Below are positions 8,461-16,153 of a DNA stretch of 64,000 bases, piece after piece; the stretch's first letter is position 1, and every line of letters begins with the position of its first letter. Under the pieces are notes generated by a model. It did no database searches and was not told where the DNA came from. It saw nothing but the letters and a program-made list of their open reading frames with translations. The translations under genes and the position numbers were made by a program. This DNA comes from JANXLO01 sp038231295 (lineage in GTDB: Bacteria; Armatimonadota; Chthonomonadetes; Chthonomonadales; Chthonomonadaceae). The stretch spans positions 8,204 to 72,203 of the forward strand of contig JBBRLP010000010.1 of NCBI GenBank assembly GCA_038231295.1. Direction: 5' to 3'.

Positions 8461-9057
8461 TCAGAAGATTTCGCTGGCCTTGATGATCTCCTGCGCCGTC
8501 ACCTTCATGCTCTGGCACTTGTCGCGGCTCATCTTCTGCATGGCCCGGAAGGCATCGGCTTCGCTCATCTTGCGCCGCTCGATGAGCAGCCCTTTGGCCC
8601 GCTCAACCATCTTGCGGGTCTCCAGCGCATCCTTCAGATCGCTCGTCTCTTTCAGTGCGTCCTGAAGCGCATGGAAACGGGCGATGCAGGTGCGGATATT
8701 GGGCAGAAGCTGCTCACTGGTGATGGGCTTGACCAGGTAGCCACAGGCTCCTGCATCCAGAGCGGCATCCACGGAGGTATCATCGCTGTAGGCGGTCAGC
8801 ATGATAATGGGAACCGTCATATTCTGGAGGATTTCGCGGGTCGCCTCAATGCCGTTGGTCGGGCCGGGCATATTGATGTCCATCAAAATCAGGTCGGGCT
8901 GGAGTTCTTTCGCCAGTTCGATGGCCTGCTTGCCCTCGACGGCCTCCCCCACGACTTCGTAGCCCGCTTTCTGCAGAGCCTTGCGTATCTGCATCACGGT
9001 GACCCCAACATCTTCACAGATCAACGCACGCTGGGAATTTGTTGCTTCGGATACCAT
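8461..9057 (-). CDS. ANTAR-domain response regulator (RNA-binding antiterminator type)
   Basis: 198 residues. The N-terminal receiver has the acidic pair in LICEDVG, the phospho-acceptor Asp in DLILMDINMPG, Thr in IIMLTAYSD and the conserved Lys in GYLVKPI. After a helical linker comes an ANTAR domain (RKMVERAKGLLIERRKMSEA, then AFRAMQKMSRD). ANTAR regulators bind paired hairpins in mRNA leaders and prevent termination after phosphorylation. The start at 9057 has AAAGGA upstream; the in-frame extension to 9243 crosses the promoter region and looks non-coding. No histidine kinase gene is next to it. An ECF-like promoter motif shared with the upstream porin gene sits about 95 bp before the start. 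Confidence 0.92.
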   Translation of the reverse strand: MVSEATNSQRALICEDVGVTVMQIRKALQKAGYEVVGEAVEGKQAIELAKELQPDLILMDINMPGPTNGIEATREILQNMTVPIIMLTAYSDDTSVDAALDAGACGYLVKPITSEQLLPNIRTCIARFHALQDALKETSDLKDALETRKMVERAKGLLIERRKMSEADAFRAMQKMSRDKCQSMKVTAQEIIKASEIF

Positions 9058-9149
9058 TCGCCTGTCCTTTCCACTTTCCCAAAACAGCTGTGGAACTTCG
9101 CCCGCCTCACCCTGTACTATACGAAAACGAGCAGAAGGTCGGTTCCTGA

Positions 9150-9180
9150 TAGGACGAACCGCTCGTTCCCTAAGTTCCCG
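9150..9180 (-). promoter_or_regulatory. ECF-type promoter candidate for the ANTAR regulator
   Basis: On the minus strand GGAACTT (9172-9178) and GTCCTA (9150-9155) are separated by exactly 16 bp, the layout of many ECF sigma promoters. The 14-mer TTCGGGAACTTAGG is also present upstream of the porin gene. Predicted transcript start is near 9143. Confidence 0.5.
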
Positions 9181-9274
9181 AAAATCCGGCGTAAGCAGAG
9201 GGTCTTTATAGAGGTACGACAAGGGAAATCCCCGCCAGCGCAAGTGCGGGCAGGGATTTCCGTGTCAGTGAAGC

Positions 9275-9305
9275 CGCCTGCTCTATCGAAGGGATGGAGC
9301 AGGCG
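9275..9305 (-). terminator. Hairpin downstream of the porin gene
   Basis: CGCCTGCTC and GAGCAGGCG form a 9-bp stem just after the porin stop codon. No strong U tract follows. A second inverted repeat (GGAAATCCC/GGGATTTCC, near 9223-9261) lies further downstream, so termination may involve both. Confidence 0.5.
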
Positions 9306-9312
9306 ATCTCAT

Positions 9313-11337
9313 TTAGAAGTGGACGCCGAGGGACGCCGTCGCGACGTTGGCATTGGAGTGCCCGCCGGGAGTGGTGGCGTTGAATCCGAAGCCCTGGTCG
9401 TCGCTGGAGATGATCTGATAGGCCAGCTTCAGGATGGTGTTGCCGGTCAGGTTCAGGTTCGCTCCCATGGTGATGTACTGCTCGGTCGGGCGGGACCGGA
9501 AGCCGGAGAGGGAAGTCGCCGGGCTGAGGTCGTACATCACGCCCTCATAGTCGCCGCTCAGGGTGACGATCTTGTTCAGGTGGAACTTGACGCCGCCAGT
9601 GACGCGGTAGATGTTGTCCCCGATGGTCAGGCCGGTCGCACCGGAACCCGCCAGCGCGCCGCGGTTGCGAGCGCCTTCCAGGTAGTCGGCGCCGAAGTGC
9701 CCCTGGAGTTTGTCGGAGAAGTTGTAGCCGACGCGGACGAACGGACCACGCACGTTGGTCGGGTTGTACCAGTTGCCGATCTTGTTCCAGTAGCCAGGCG
9801 CCTGGAAGCGGGGATCAATGTACTGGTAACCGGCCTGGGCATGAATGGGGCCGCTGTTGTAGCCGAGGTTCAGCAGGAACGCGTTGTTGTCCTCGTTGCT
9901 CTGTCCGTCGCCTTTGTCAATGCCGAACTGCGTGACGCTCTTGGAGCCTTCCGCATTGATCGTCAGGCGACCGATGGGGTTGACTTTGAGGTTCGCGCCG
10001 TAGACAATGACGTTGTCGAAGGACGGGGTTGGGCCAACGAAAGCGCCGAAGCCGGGGCCGAAGCCACCTGCACCGACACCGCCGCCGGGGCCGAACTGAA
10101 GCGGCTGGAAGTTCAGGCTGCCACGGGAGAAGTCAATCATCGTCAGGCCGAGTTCCGCCGTCTTGAGGAGCGGAATGCCGATGTGGACGCCGGTGTTCTG
10201 CGCGGCAGCCATCTGACCGATGTTGACCAGGCCGGTGGGTTTGCCGAACGTACCGAACGGGCTGACGCCGCCCACCGCACCGACGAGCGGTGCATTGAAC
10301 AGAGCGCCACCACCGTCGAGGACGACGCTGCTGGAGCTTCCCGTCCAGAGGGAGGAGGTCACGCTGCCGAACTTGGCACTCAGCTTGAAACCGTCCTGGA
10401 TGTAGTTGCCGTCATCGTACCAGGGCAGGTCGAAGTAGGCATCGTAGTCCGGGCGGTAGAAGGTGAGCGGGGTGACCTGCTGGCGGTAGCGGCCCGCGAT
10501 GAGCTGGGTGTTCGCGCCCAAGTAGCCGATCGGAACCGTGACGTTGGCCTCATACAGGGTGTTGTGCTGCACGAGAGCCGCATTGGGAAGAGCCACCGGG
10601 CCGCCGCTCAGGGTAGTACCCCGATAGGACAGGTAGTTGCTGCTCACCAAGTCGCCATGGAACTTGACGCCGCTACCCACGTTACCGGTCAGCTCCAGGT
10701 GGAAGTCATGGACCGTGTTGTCGTCCTGTCCGATGTGGCGGTTAGCCCCACGGAACGCGCCGCTGTAGTCGGCAAATCCCAGGCGGGAGGTGTCGTTGCG
10801 GTAGCCGACAAAGAAGTCGCCATTGAACTTGATCATGCGATCCAGGCGGGCTTCGATAGCGTCCACGCGCTTGCCGAGCGCATCGAGGCGAGCCTTGATC
10901 TGGTTGACATCCATGCCCAGGGAAGCGAGTTCTTTCTGGAACATGTCGGTCAGCGACATCAGTTTCGCGACTTCGTCGGGGGTCATTCCGGGAGGTCCGG
11001 CGGGACCGGCGGGACCCGGCTCACCGGCGGGGCCAGCGGGACCGGTATCGCCCTTAGGACCCTGAGGGCCAGTACCCGCAGCGTCCGCTTTCGGCAGGTT
11101 GGCGAGGGCGCGCTGCAGCGCGACGGCGAACTCGTAGCGGCTCAGGGTGCGCTGACCCTGGAAGTAGCCGTTCGGATAGCCCTTGATGATGTTCTTCTGC
11201 TGAAGCTCGGTAACGGCCTGATAAGCCCAGTGGGTGGGCTTCACATCGGCGAACGGGCTTTGCGCGTTCGACGGGGCGGACCATACCAGAGCGAGCGTGG
11301 AGAGGGAGGCGCCCAGGTAGGGCAGAATCTTTCTCAA
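9313..11337 (-). CDS. SLH-collagen-coiled-coil outer-membrane porin
   Basis: 674 residues. A signal peptide (about 1-24, ending SNAQ) is followed by one S-layer-homology domain (about 27-77: FADVKPTHWAY, KGYPNGYFQ, RTLSRYEFAVALQRAL). Next come about ten Gly-X-Y collagen-like triplets (GPQGPKGDTGPAGPAG and onward), a heptad-rich coiled coil (DVNQIKARLDALGKRVDAIE), and a long beta-strand-rich domain ending VATASLGVHF with a terminal Phe, typical of an outer-membrane barrel. SLH-porins tether the outer membrane to the cell wall in several diderm Terrabacteria. The TTG at 11337 is preferred because GAGGAG lies 7 bp upstream and the signal peptide starts right there; the longer ATG form adds 45 unlikely residues. 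A long leader and two promoter candidates lie upstream. Confidence 0.88.
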   Translation of the reverse strand: MRKILPYLGASLSTLALVWSAPSNAQSPFADVKPTHWAYQAVTELQQKNIIKGYPNGYFQGQRTLSRYEFAVALQRALANLPKADAAGTGPQGPKGDTGPAGPAGEPGPAGPAGPPGMTPDEVAKLMSLTDMFQKELASLGMDVNQIKARLDALGKRVDAIEARLDRMIKFNGDFFVGYRNDTSRLGFADYSGAFRGANRHIGQDDNTVHDFHLELTGNVGSGVKFHGDLVSSNYLSYRGTTLSGGPVALPNAALVQHNTLYEANVTVPIGYLGANTQLIAGRYRQQVTPLTFYRPDYDAYFDLPWYDDGNYIQDGFKLSAKFGSVTSSLWTGSSSSVVLDGGGALFNAPLVGAVGGVSPFGTFGKPTGLVNIGQMAAAQNTGVHIGIPLLKTAELGLTMIDFSRGSLNFQPLQFGPGGGVGAGGFGPGFGAFVGPTPSFDNVIVYGANLKVNPIGRLTINAEGSKSVTQFGIDKGDGQSNEDNNAFLLNLGYNSGPIHAQAGYQYIDPRFQAPGYWNKIGNWYNPTNVRGPFVRVGYNFSDKLQGHFGADYLEGARNRGALAGSGATGLTIGDNIYRVTGGVKFHLNKIVTLSGDYEGVMYDLSPATSLSGFRSRPTEQYITMGANLNLTGNTILKLAYQIISSDDQGFGFNATTPGGHSNANVATASLGVHF

Positions 11338-11630
11338 CTGAATACTCCTCGTGTTCGGTAGATGGGGTGATGAAGTGGACGGGTCGGCTCTGTTAAAGCC
11401 GCTGCCGCCCGCAGGGTCGCGATGCCTCTGCGTCTCTCTGTGAGAAACACTCCCCCGAAGACTTCCGTTCATGGAGTCGAAAACCGGCGTGGTGAGAAGA
11501 GTTGCCTTGTATCCTGCTTCTCGACGCCCGCTTCGGCGCGGAACTTTCGTCCTTCAAGAGACTGTCTGGCACAGGGTGACGGTCATTGTCATCGCTGCAT
11601 CCGACGGTTATTTCGGAATTGCTTCGTGCC

Positions 11631-11659
11631 TTAGACGTTTGAGCGTCTGCCTAAGTTCC
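11631..11659 (-). promoter_or_regulatory. ECF-type promoter candidate for the porin gene
   Basis: GGAACTT (11653-11659) and GTCTAA (11631-11636) are spaced by exactly 16 bp on the minus strand. The -35 region shares TTCGGGAACTTAGG with the promoter of the neighbouring ANTAR regulator. Confidence 0.55.
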
Positions 11660-11694
11660 CGAACTTTTTCCGATTTTCAACACGTCTTCTGAAC

Positions 11695-11724
11695 AATCTA
11701 GCATACTAACGCGCAGTTTGTCAA
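11695..11724 (-). promoter_or_regulatory. Sigma70-type promoter candidate for the porin gene
   Basis: TTGACA (11719-11724), 18-bp spacer, TAGATT (11695-11700) on the minus strand. It would give a leader of about 350 nt before the TTG start. Confidence 0.5.
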
Positions 11725-11778
11725 CCGTAATGGCTCCCTGTTACAACTTTTTGGCGGTTCTGCGCCAAAAATTCTTCG

Positions 11779-12249
11779 CTATTCCTCCCATTCGATGCCC
11801 TGTTCCCACCAGCGGCAGCGTCCGATGAAATGCAGAAAATGGAAATAGAGCGCGTAGGGATAGGAGCAGCGGGCGAGAAGCGCGGCGCGGCGGCGATGAC
11901 CGGGGGTGTCAAGCGAGCGGATACGCAGAGTGTGGTCTACGGTGCTGGTCACACGCCCCAGCACCTGCGCCCAGATGACGGGCGGGTCGGCCCAGAGGTT
12001 GGTATCGCCTTTGAGGTAGAGCAGACGGTTGGCCTTGCGAATCAGCCGGTGGCAGATGATGCCCCGTCCGTCGTGGAAGACAATCAGATCGCCGACCGCC
12101 AGTTCGTCGTAAGCAACGGGGTAAACGACGACGCGCTCGCCGTTTCGCAGGGTCGGGTACATACTGCGCCCGGTGACGCGGACGACCGTGCGTCCTCGCA
12201 GCCGCAGGGCCTCCGCGACCGTCTGGGCCAGTTTAGGGATGGCGGTCAT
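11779..12249 (-). CDS. S24/S26-family peptidase, Ser-His (SipW/ER-type) signal peptidase-like
   Basis: 156 residues. The motif TGRSMYPTLRNGERV supplies the serine nucleophile (Ser29), and GDLIVFHDGRGIICHRLI supplies a His (His67) where bacterial type I signal peptidases have a Lys. This Ser-His arrangement is typical of the SipW/archaeal/ER branch. LYLKGDTN matches the next conserved box. No long N-terminal membrane anchor is visible, which is unusual for a pre-protein peptidase; a short hydrophobic C-terminal stretch (YPYALYFHFLHFI) might associate with the membrane. The start overlaps the end of the SpoIID gene by 17 bp, and GAGG lies upstream, so the two genes are translationally linked. 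Confidence 0.8.
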   Translation of the reverse strand: MTAIPKLAQTVAEALRLRGRTVVRVTGRSMYPTLRNGERVVVYPVAYDELAVGDLIVFHDGRGIICHRLIRKANRLLYLKGDTNLWADPPVIWAQVLGRVTSTVDHTLRIRSLDTPGHRRRAALLARCSYPYALYFHFLHFIGRCRWWEQGIEWEE

Positions 12250-13699
12250 GGCGTCCTCGGGCGGCGCGGGAGGGCAGGTCGGGGCGAGAAGCGGGCGCAG
12301 CCGGTGTTTCGCTGCCTCCCTCTTCATTCTCCTGGGTGCTGGCGAGCGGAGTCAGCGCGGCCCCTGCGTAGTACCGATGCAGAATAGCGCGGAAATCCCA
12401 GGCGTAGGGCGGCGCGGCCATCGCCATCGCCCCTACCTGACATAACCCGCGCCCATGCCCCCATCCACGTCCCTCGAAAACGAACGCGCCTTCGGGAGCG
12501 CTGCGCCGGACGGTGAAGAGCGTACTCCGCAGCGTGTCCGCGCCGAGCAGCGTCCGCAGGGTGTTCGCGGGCAGGTCGCGCAGAACTGCGCCGGGCGGCA
12601 GAGGCGGCTCTTTCTTTCTGATTACGTAGGGCGGTTCGGGGATTGGCGGCACGTCGTCCGGCGGCTTCTCCTCATATCCCTCTCCGCTCTCCTTGCCTTT
12701 GGGATGTTTTGGCGTTCGCGTCGGAACCCAGGTCAGGCGCAGGCGGCGGACGCGCCCGGAGGTGTCCGTCTCCGCGACCGTGACCCCCATCAGTTCCAGT
12801 CCGGCAGGGGCGCTGCGTCCGAGCAGCGCGGTCAGTTTCTGTGGAGGATAGGTGAGCGTCCAGGCAGGCGGCGCGGGCCGGGAGGTCAGGCCATGCGCGT
12901 CGGAATCGCTGACGGAGCGAGGACACTCGTCGGGAGAGGAGCCGGGCGCGGTCACGCCGCCGCAGTCGGCGCAGAAAAATGCAGAGATAGGATGGCCGCC
13001 CACCGTCAAAATCAGTCCGGCGGTCTCGCGCACGGCCCGGTCACACTCAGGGCGTTCCGCCTCAACGCCGCTGTAGACCTGCGAATCGGTCGAATCGCGC
13101 AGATCGTAGCCGTCGCTCGTCCAGTGGCCCAGGCTGCTGAGGGCGAAAGTGCGGGCCGCGACCGCCTGCGCTTTCAGGGCCTCCAGCGGCGCCCGACTGC
13201 CCATCTCTGGCCCGATGACGCCGCGCACATAGTCCTCCAGCCCTACCTCATTGATGACGCGCAGCCGCCCGCCGCTCACGCCGATCTCCAGCCCGCCCCG
13301 ATACCGATACGCGGCCCTGTTCGGCGTGGTAAGCGTCAGCACCGTCGTCGCCTCGTCGCTTTGCAGCCGCCAGAACGCTCCCTCCGCCACAGAACCCAGC
13401 ACACGGCTTCGCGAATCGCGGGCAGTCACGGTCTTGCCCTCCCGCGTCAGCACAAACGGCCCGCCGCCTGCCGCCCGCTCCCGCCCCTCGGCGTCGAGAA
13501 GATGCGCTCCCGGTTCGGCTCGCAGCGTCAGCTCCGCCGCCGTCGCGAAGCGGCTCAGGCCCACCCGCATCTTCGCCGTGAACTCGTCGGCCCCTGCGGT
13601 GCGGAACCCGGCCAGCAGCCACGCCGTCCAAAGCAGACAGAGGCCGCAGGAAGCGGCACGGCGCGAGCAAACGGCTGTGGTGGGCTGGATAGGTTTCAA
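12233..13699 (-). CDS. SpoIID/LytB-domain protein (lytic transglycosylase family)
   Basis: 488 residues. A membrane anchor or signal peptide is near the N-terminus (GLCLLWTAWLLAGFRTAGA). The SpoIID domain has the motif VGLEDYVRGVIGPEMGSRAP, with the Glu expected to act in glycan cleavage, then ALKAQAVAARTFAL, STDSQVYSGV, a cysteine-containing AFFCADCGG and the terminal GRGWGHGRGLCQVGAMAMA. SpoIID cleaves peptidoglycan strands lacking stem peptides; outside spore formers the family is common in Cyanobacteria and Armatimonadota and is presumed to act in wall remodelling. A proline/lysine-rich insert (about residues 320-375) interrupts the C-terminal half. A near-consensus promoter lies upstream. 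Confidence 0.88.
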   Translation of the reverse strand: MKPIQPTTAVCSRRAASCGLCLLWTAWLLAGFRTAGADEFTAKMRVGLSRFATAAELTLRAEPGAHLLDAEGRERAAGGGPFVLTREGKTVTARDSRSRVLGSVAEGAFWRLQSDEATTVLTLTTPNRAAYRYRGGLEIGVSGGRLRVINEVGLEDYVRGVIGPEMGSRAPLEALKAQAVAARTFALSSLGHWTSDGYDLRDSTDSQVYSGVEAERPECDRAVRETAGLILTVGGHPISAFFCADCGGVTAPGSSPDECPRSVSDSDAHGLTSRPAPPAWTLTYPPQKLTALLGRSAPAGLELMGVTVAETDTSGRVRRLRLTWVPTRTPKHPKGKESGEGYEEKPPDDVPPIPEPPYVIRKKEPPLPPGAVLRDLPANTLRTLLGADTLRSTLFTVRRSAPEGAFVFEGRGWGHGRGLCQVGAMAMAAPPYAWDFRAILHRYYAGAALTPLASTQENEEGGSETPAAPASRPDLPSRAARGRHDRHP

Positions 13700-13781
13700 A
13701 ACGGATGGTACTCCTGGGAGCGCAGTAAAGCGTTCCTGCTCCGCCTTCCGCCGCCTGCGGGCGATGGGAAGGATTGAAACG

Positions 13782-13811
13782 ATTATATCACACCCGGACT
13801 CGCCGCGACAA
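13782..13811 (-). promoter_or_regulatory. Promoter of the SpoIID gene
   Basis: TTGTCG (13806-13811), 18-bp spacer and a perfect TATAAT (13782-13787) on the minus strand, about 80 bp before the ATG. Confidence 0.65.
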
Positions 13812-13898
13812 GAAAAATCCGCCCGGATGTGACGAAATCACGCTTCGCTTCCGTACAAAGTGCAGGACGATCCGTGACGACGACCGTGCCTCTGCGCG

Positions 13899-13928
13899 TT
13901 GACACACGTCCGTAACGCTAGGTATACT
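13899..13928 (+). promoter_or_regulatory. Promoter of the ABC transporter operon
   Basis: TTGACA (13899-13904), 18-bp spacer, TATACT (13923-13928). The transcript would begin near 13935 and leave a leader of about 130 nt before the ATPase start at 14069. It is divergent from the SpoIID promoter. Confidence 0.7.
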
Positions 13929-14068
13929 AGCCGTTGGCCTCTGCGAATTCGAGCCGTCACCCTCATCAAGGTGGATTTTCCGCTCCCGCAATCGGCCTGC
14001 ACTCGCTCATTTTCATTCCTTATAGTCTCGTATTTCCGTCTGCGCGGACGGAGGGAGGAACCTATCTT

Positions 14069-15013
14069 ATGGCTGCTGCGATCTCGATCCAGGGCCTCAC
14101 CAAGAAGTATGTGGATGTCTGGCAGAAGCAGGAGGTTGTTGCCGTCAACAATCTCAACCTGGAGGTTCAGGAAGGCGAGATTTTCGGCTTCCTGGGTCGC
14201 AACGGCGCGGGCAAGACCACAACGATCAAGATGCTGCTCGGACTCGTCTTCCCGACAGCCGGTGATGCCACTCTGCTCGGCAAACCGATGGGCGATAACA
14301 CGGTCAAAAGCCAGCTTGCCTATCTGCCCGAAGAGACCTACTTTTACGACTCCATGACCGCCTGGGATCTGCTCGACTACTACGGACGGCTGTTCCGTAT
14401 CCCGGAGCCGGAGCGCAGCCGTCGGGTGCAGATATGTCTGGAGAAAGTCCGCCTCCAGCGCGACGCCTGGAAACGCAACATTCGAGGCTACTCGAAGGGT
14501 ATGCGCCAGCGCACCGGAATCGCGCAGGCCCTCATCAACGATCCCAAACTGCTGTTCCTCGATGAGCCGACCTCCGGTCTCGACCCCATCGCCCATGCCG
14601 AACTGCGTGAGATCGTCGCCAGCCTCAAAGACGAAGGCAAGACCGTCTTCCTCTCCTCGCACCAGTTGGCGGATGTCGAAATCATCTGTTCTCGCGTCGC
14701 CATCATCCATCGCGGCAAGCTGCTCACCACCGGAACTATCAAAGAGCTGACGGCGGGAGAGCGCACAGAAGTCGTGGTGCAGGGCAAGGCGGTCACCAAC
14801 GGTCTGCTCGGCAAGCTTCAGGCACTCGTGCCGGACACCGAGAAGACCGGGAGCGATACCCTGCTGCTCCGCACCGATGACGACGACCAGATCAGCGCGA
14901 TCATTGATATTGTGCGCGGAGCCGAGGCACGGGTGCTTTCCATCGTCCCGCATCGCCGCGCTCTGGAAGATGTCTTCGTCGAGACCGTTCGCCGCGAAGA
15001 GGCGTCCCTCTAA
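14069..15013 (+). CDS. ABC transporter ATP-binding protein (ABC-2 exporter type)
   Basis: 314 residues. Walker A is GRNGAGKT (43-50), the signature is the YSKGMRQR variant of LSGGQ, Walker B is LLFLDEPTSGLDP and the H-loop is LSSHQL. The C-terminal ~90 residues are the regulatory extension common in DrrA/CcmA-like ATPases. Start 14069 has GGAGGGAGGAA upstream; the longer in-frame version from 13934 begins right after the promoter and is rejected. The protein powers the permease encoded 298 bp downstream. The gap between the two is filled by a repeat element, and the stop codon sits inside a 19-bp direct repeat that flanks it. Substrate unknown. Confidence 0.93.
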   Translation: MAAAISIQGLTKKYVDVWQKQEVVAVNNLNLEVQEGEIFGFLGRNGAGKTTTIKMLLGLVFPTAGDATLLGKPMGDNTVKSQLAYLPEETYFYDSMTAWDLLDYYGRLFRIPEPERSRRVQICLEKVRLQRDAWKRNIRGYSKGMRQRTGIAQALINDPKLLFLDEPTSGLDPIAHAELREIVASLKDEGKTVFLSSHQLADVEIICSRVAIIHRGKLLTTGTIKELTAGERTEVVVQGKAVTNGLLGKLQALVPDTEKTGSDTLLLRTDDDDQISAIIDIVRGAEARVLSIVPHRRALEDVFVETVRREEASL

Positions 15014-15209
15014 CGCACTGTCGGCACACGGCTGAAGTGCCGGCCTACGATTGCAAAGCCCGCCTTCGCGGGCTGCATCCACCCACAACGAGCGGTTTGC
15101 TTCCGCGTTGGGAGTCCACACAGGTGGACTTCGTAAACGTAGAATGGGGTTTCAACCCCGGTTCACAAGCATGCCGATTTGCTAAACACGCTCTAACGCA
15201 CTGTCGGCA
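15008..15209. repeat. Inserted hairpin-rich repeat with 19-bp flanking direct repeats
   Basis: The 19-mer CTCTAACGCACTGTCGGCA occurs at 15008-15026 and again at 15191-15209. Between the copies lie 164 bp rich in short hairpins (AAGCCCGCCTTCGCGGGCTG, AGTCCACACAGGTGGACT, GGGGTTTCAACCCC), the style of intergenic repeats common in Cyanobacteria and Armatimonadota. The left direct repeat contains the stop codon of the ATPase gene. No open reading frame is credible inside it. It looks like an insertion with a long target duplication, or a local duplication that captured a repeat. Confidence 0.7.
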
Positions 15210-15311
15210 TATTCTGCCCTGTCTTCCGTCCGACAGACGGCGGGCGGTAGGTTCGCACCTTCTGCCCGACCCCTTGCCGCTTCGGACGCAAACAAAGGAG
15301 TCCTGTTCATC

Positions 15312-16124
15312 ATGGTCGCTATAGCGATTGCCCGCCAGACAGTCCGCGAAGCCCTGCGCCGCCGCGTTTTCTGGATATTCCTCATCGTCGCCGTCTTTCT
15401 TATCGGCCTCGGCCCCGTCCTCGGCTTCCTGACCCCCAAGGAGAGCCAGACCATTATGCGTAGTCTGGGCCTCGCGGTCATTCTGCTGGCGGGTCTCTTC
15501 ATCACCATCGTCACCTGTATCTACCTGATTCCGGTCGAGATCGAGCGGCGCACCATCTATACCGTCCTCTCCAAGCCGGTGCAGCGATTCGAGTTCGTTC
15601 TGGGCAAGTTCCTGGGCGGTTTCGCTATCGTCTTCCTCAGCATCGCCGCGATGGGAGCCGTCTTCCTGGCGCTCGTCTACTTCCAGAGTACGAAACTGGG
15701 GCCGGACGCCGGTGTCTTCCGCTGGCTCGCTTCCGGGTCGCTGCCTCCTGCAATGGTCAAGGGCGTCATCCTCACCTTTTTCCAGATGATGCTGCTGGCC
15801 GCGCTGACGATCTTCTTCTCGACCTTCGCCACGCCCGTCCTAAACTTCTTCATGTCGTTCGGCATCTTCCTGGTCGGCAACCTGAGCAGCGTGACCGAAT
15901 CCTTGACGACGAGCCGCTTCGGGCCGACGCGACTGATAGGCAACATCATCCACTATCTGCTGCCCAACTTCGGCAACTTCAACATCCAGAACGCCATCAT
16001 CCACCCGACCACTGAAATCACCAATGAAGGCGTTTTCATTCGGAACAACATCGTCTACGCCATCATCTATTCGGCGGTGCTGCTGATTCTCGCGGTCATC
16101 ATCTTCGACCGCCGCGAAGTCTGA
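15312..16124 (+). CDS. ABC-2 type transporter permease
   Basis: 270 residues with about six hydrophobic segments (WIFLIVAVFLIGLGPVLGFL; GLAVILLAGLFITIVTCIYL; GFAIVFLSIAAMGAVFLALV; a segment near LTFFQMMLLAALTIFFSTF; FFMSFGIFLVGNL; and the last near IIYSAVLLILAVII). The N-terminal motif ARQTVREALRRRVFWIFL and the EIERRTIYTVLSKPV loop are typical of ABC-2 permeases that pair with DrrA-like ATPases. An AAAGGAG ribosome site precedes the ATG. The next gene starts 29 bp downstream and belongs to the same operon. Confidence 0.88.
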   Translation: MVAIAIARQTVREALRRRVFWIFLIVAVFLIGLGPVLGFLTPKESQTIMRSLGLAVILLAGLFITIVTCIYLIPVEIERRTIYTVLSKPVQRFEFVLGKFLGGFAIVFLSIAAMGAVFLALVYFQSTKLGPDAGVFRWLASGSLPPAMVKGVILTFFQMMLLAALTIFFSTFATPVLNFFMSFGIFLVGNLSSVTESLTTSRFGPTRLIGNIIHYLLPNFGNFNIQNAIIHPTTEITNEGVFIRNNIVYAIIYSAVLLILAVIIFDRREV

Positions 16125-16153
16125 CGGCCGGAAACAGGAAGGTCTGAAACACT

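Larger units (their letters stand above)
11338..11778 (-). promoter_or_regulatory. Long non-coding upstream region and leader of the porin gene
   Basis: No convincing gene is present in these ~440 bp. On the minus strand they contain a sigma70-like promoter, an ECF-like promoter, and a leader of nearly 290 nt that includes short inverted repeats such as CGGCT/AGCCG. I recognise no known riboswitch. Confidence 0.45.

Noticed and set aside
10980..11080. G/C-rich short tandem repeats that could be a microsatellite
   Set aside because: They encode the Gly-X-Y collagen-like linker of the porin in frame.
8671..11361. 896-residue open frame on the plus strand, antisense to the porin and ANTAR genes
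   Set aside because: It runs opposite two well-supported genes, has low-complexity Val/Ala/Glu-rich content and no ribosome site or domain; it is a by-product of GC-rich codon use.
15037..15324. Open frame across the repeat between the ABC genes
   Set aside because: It consists of hairpin repeat sequence and the permease leader; no protein-like composition.
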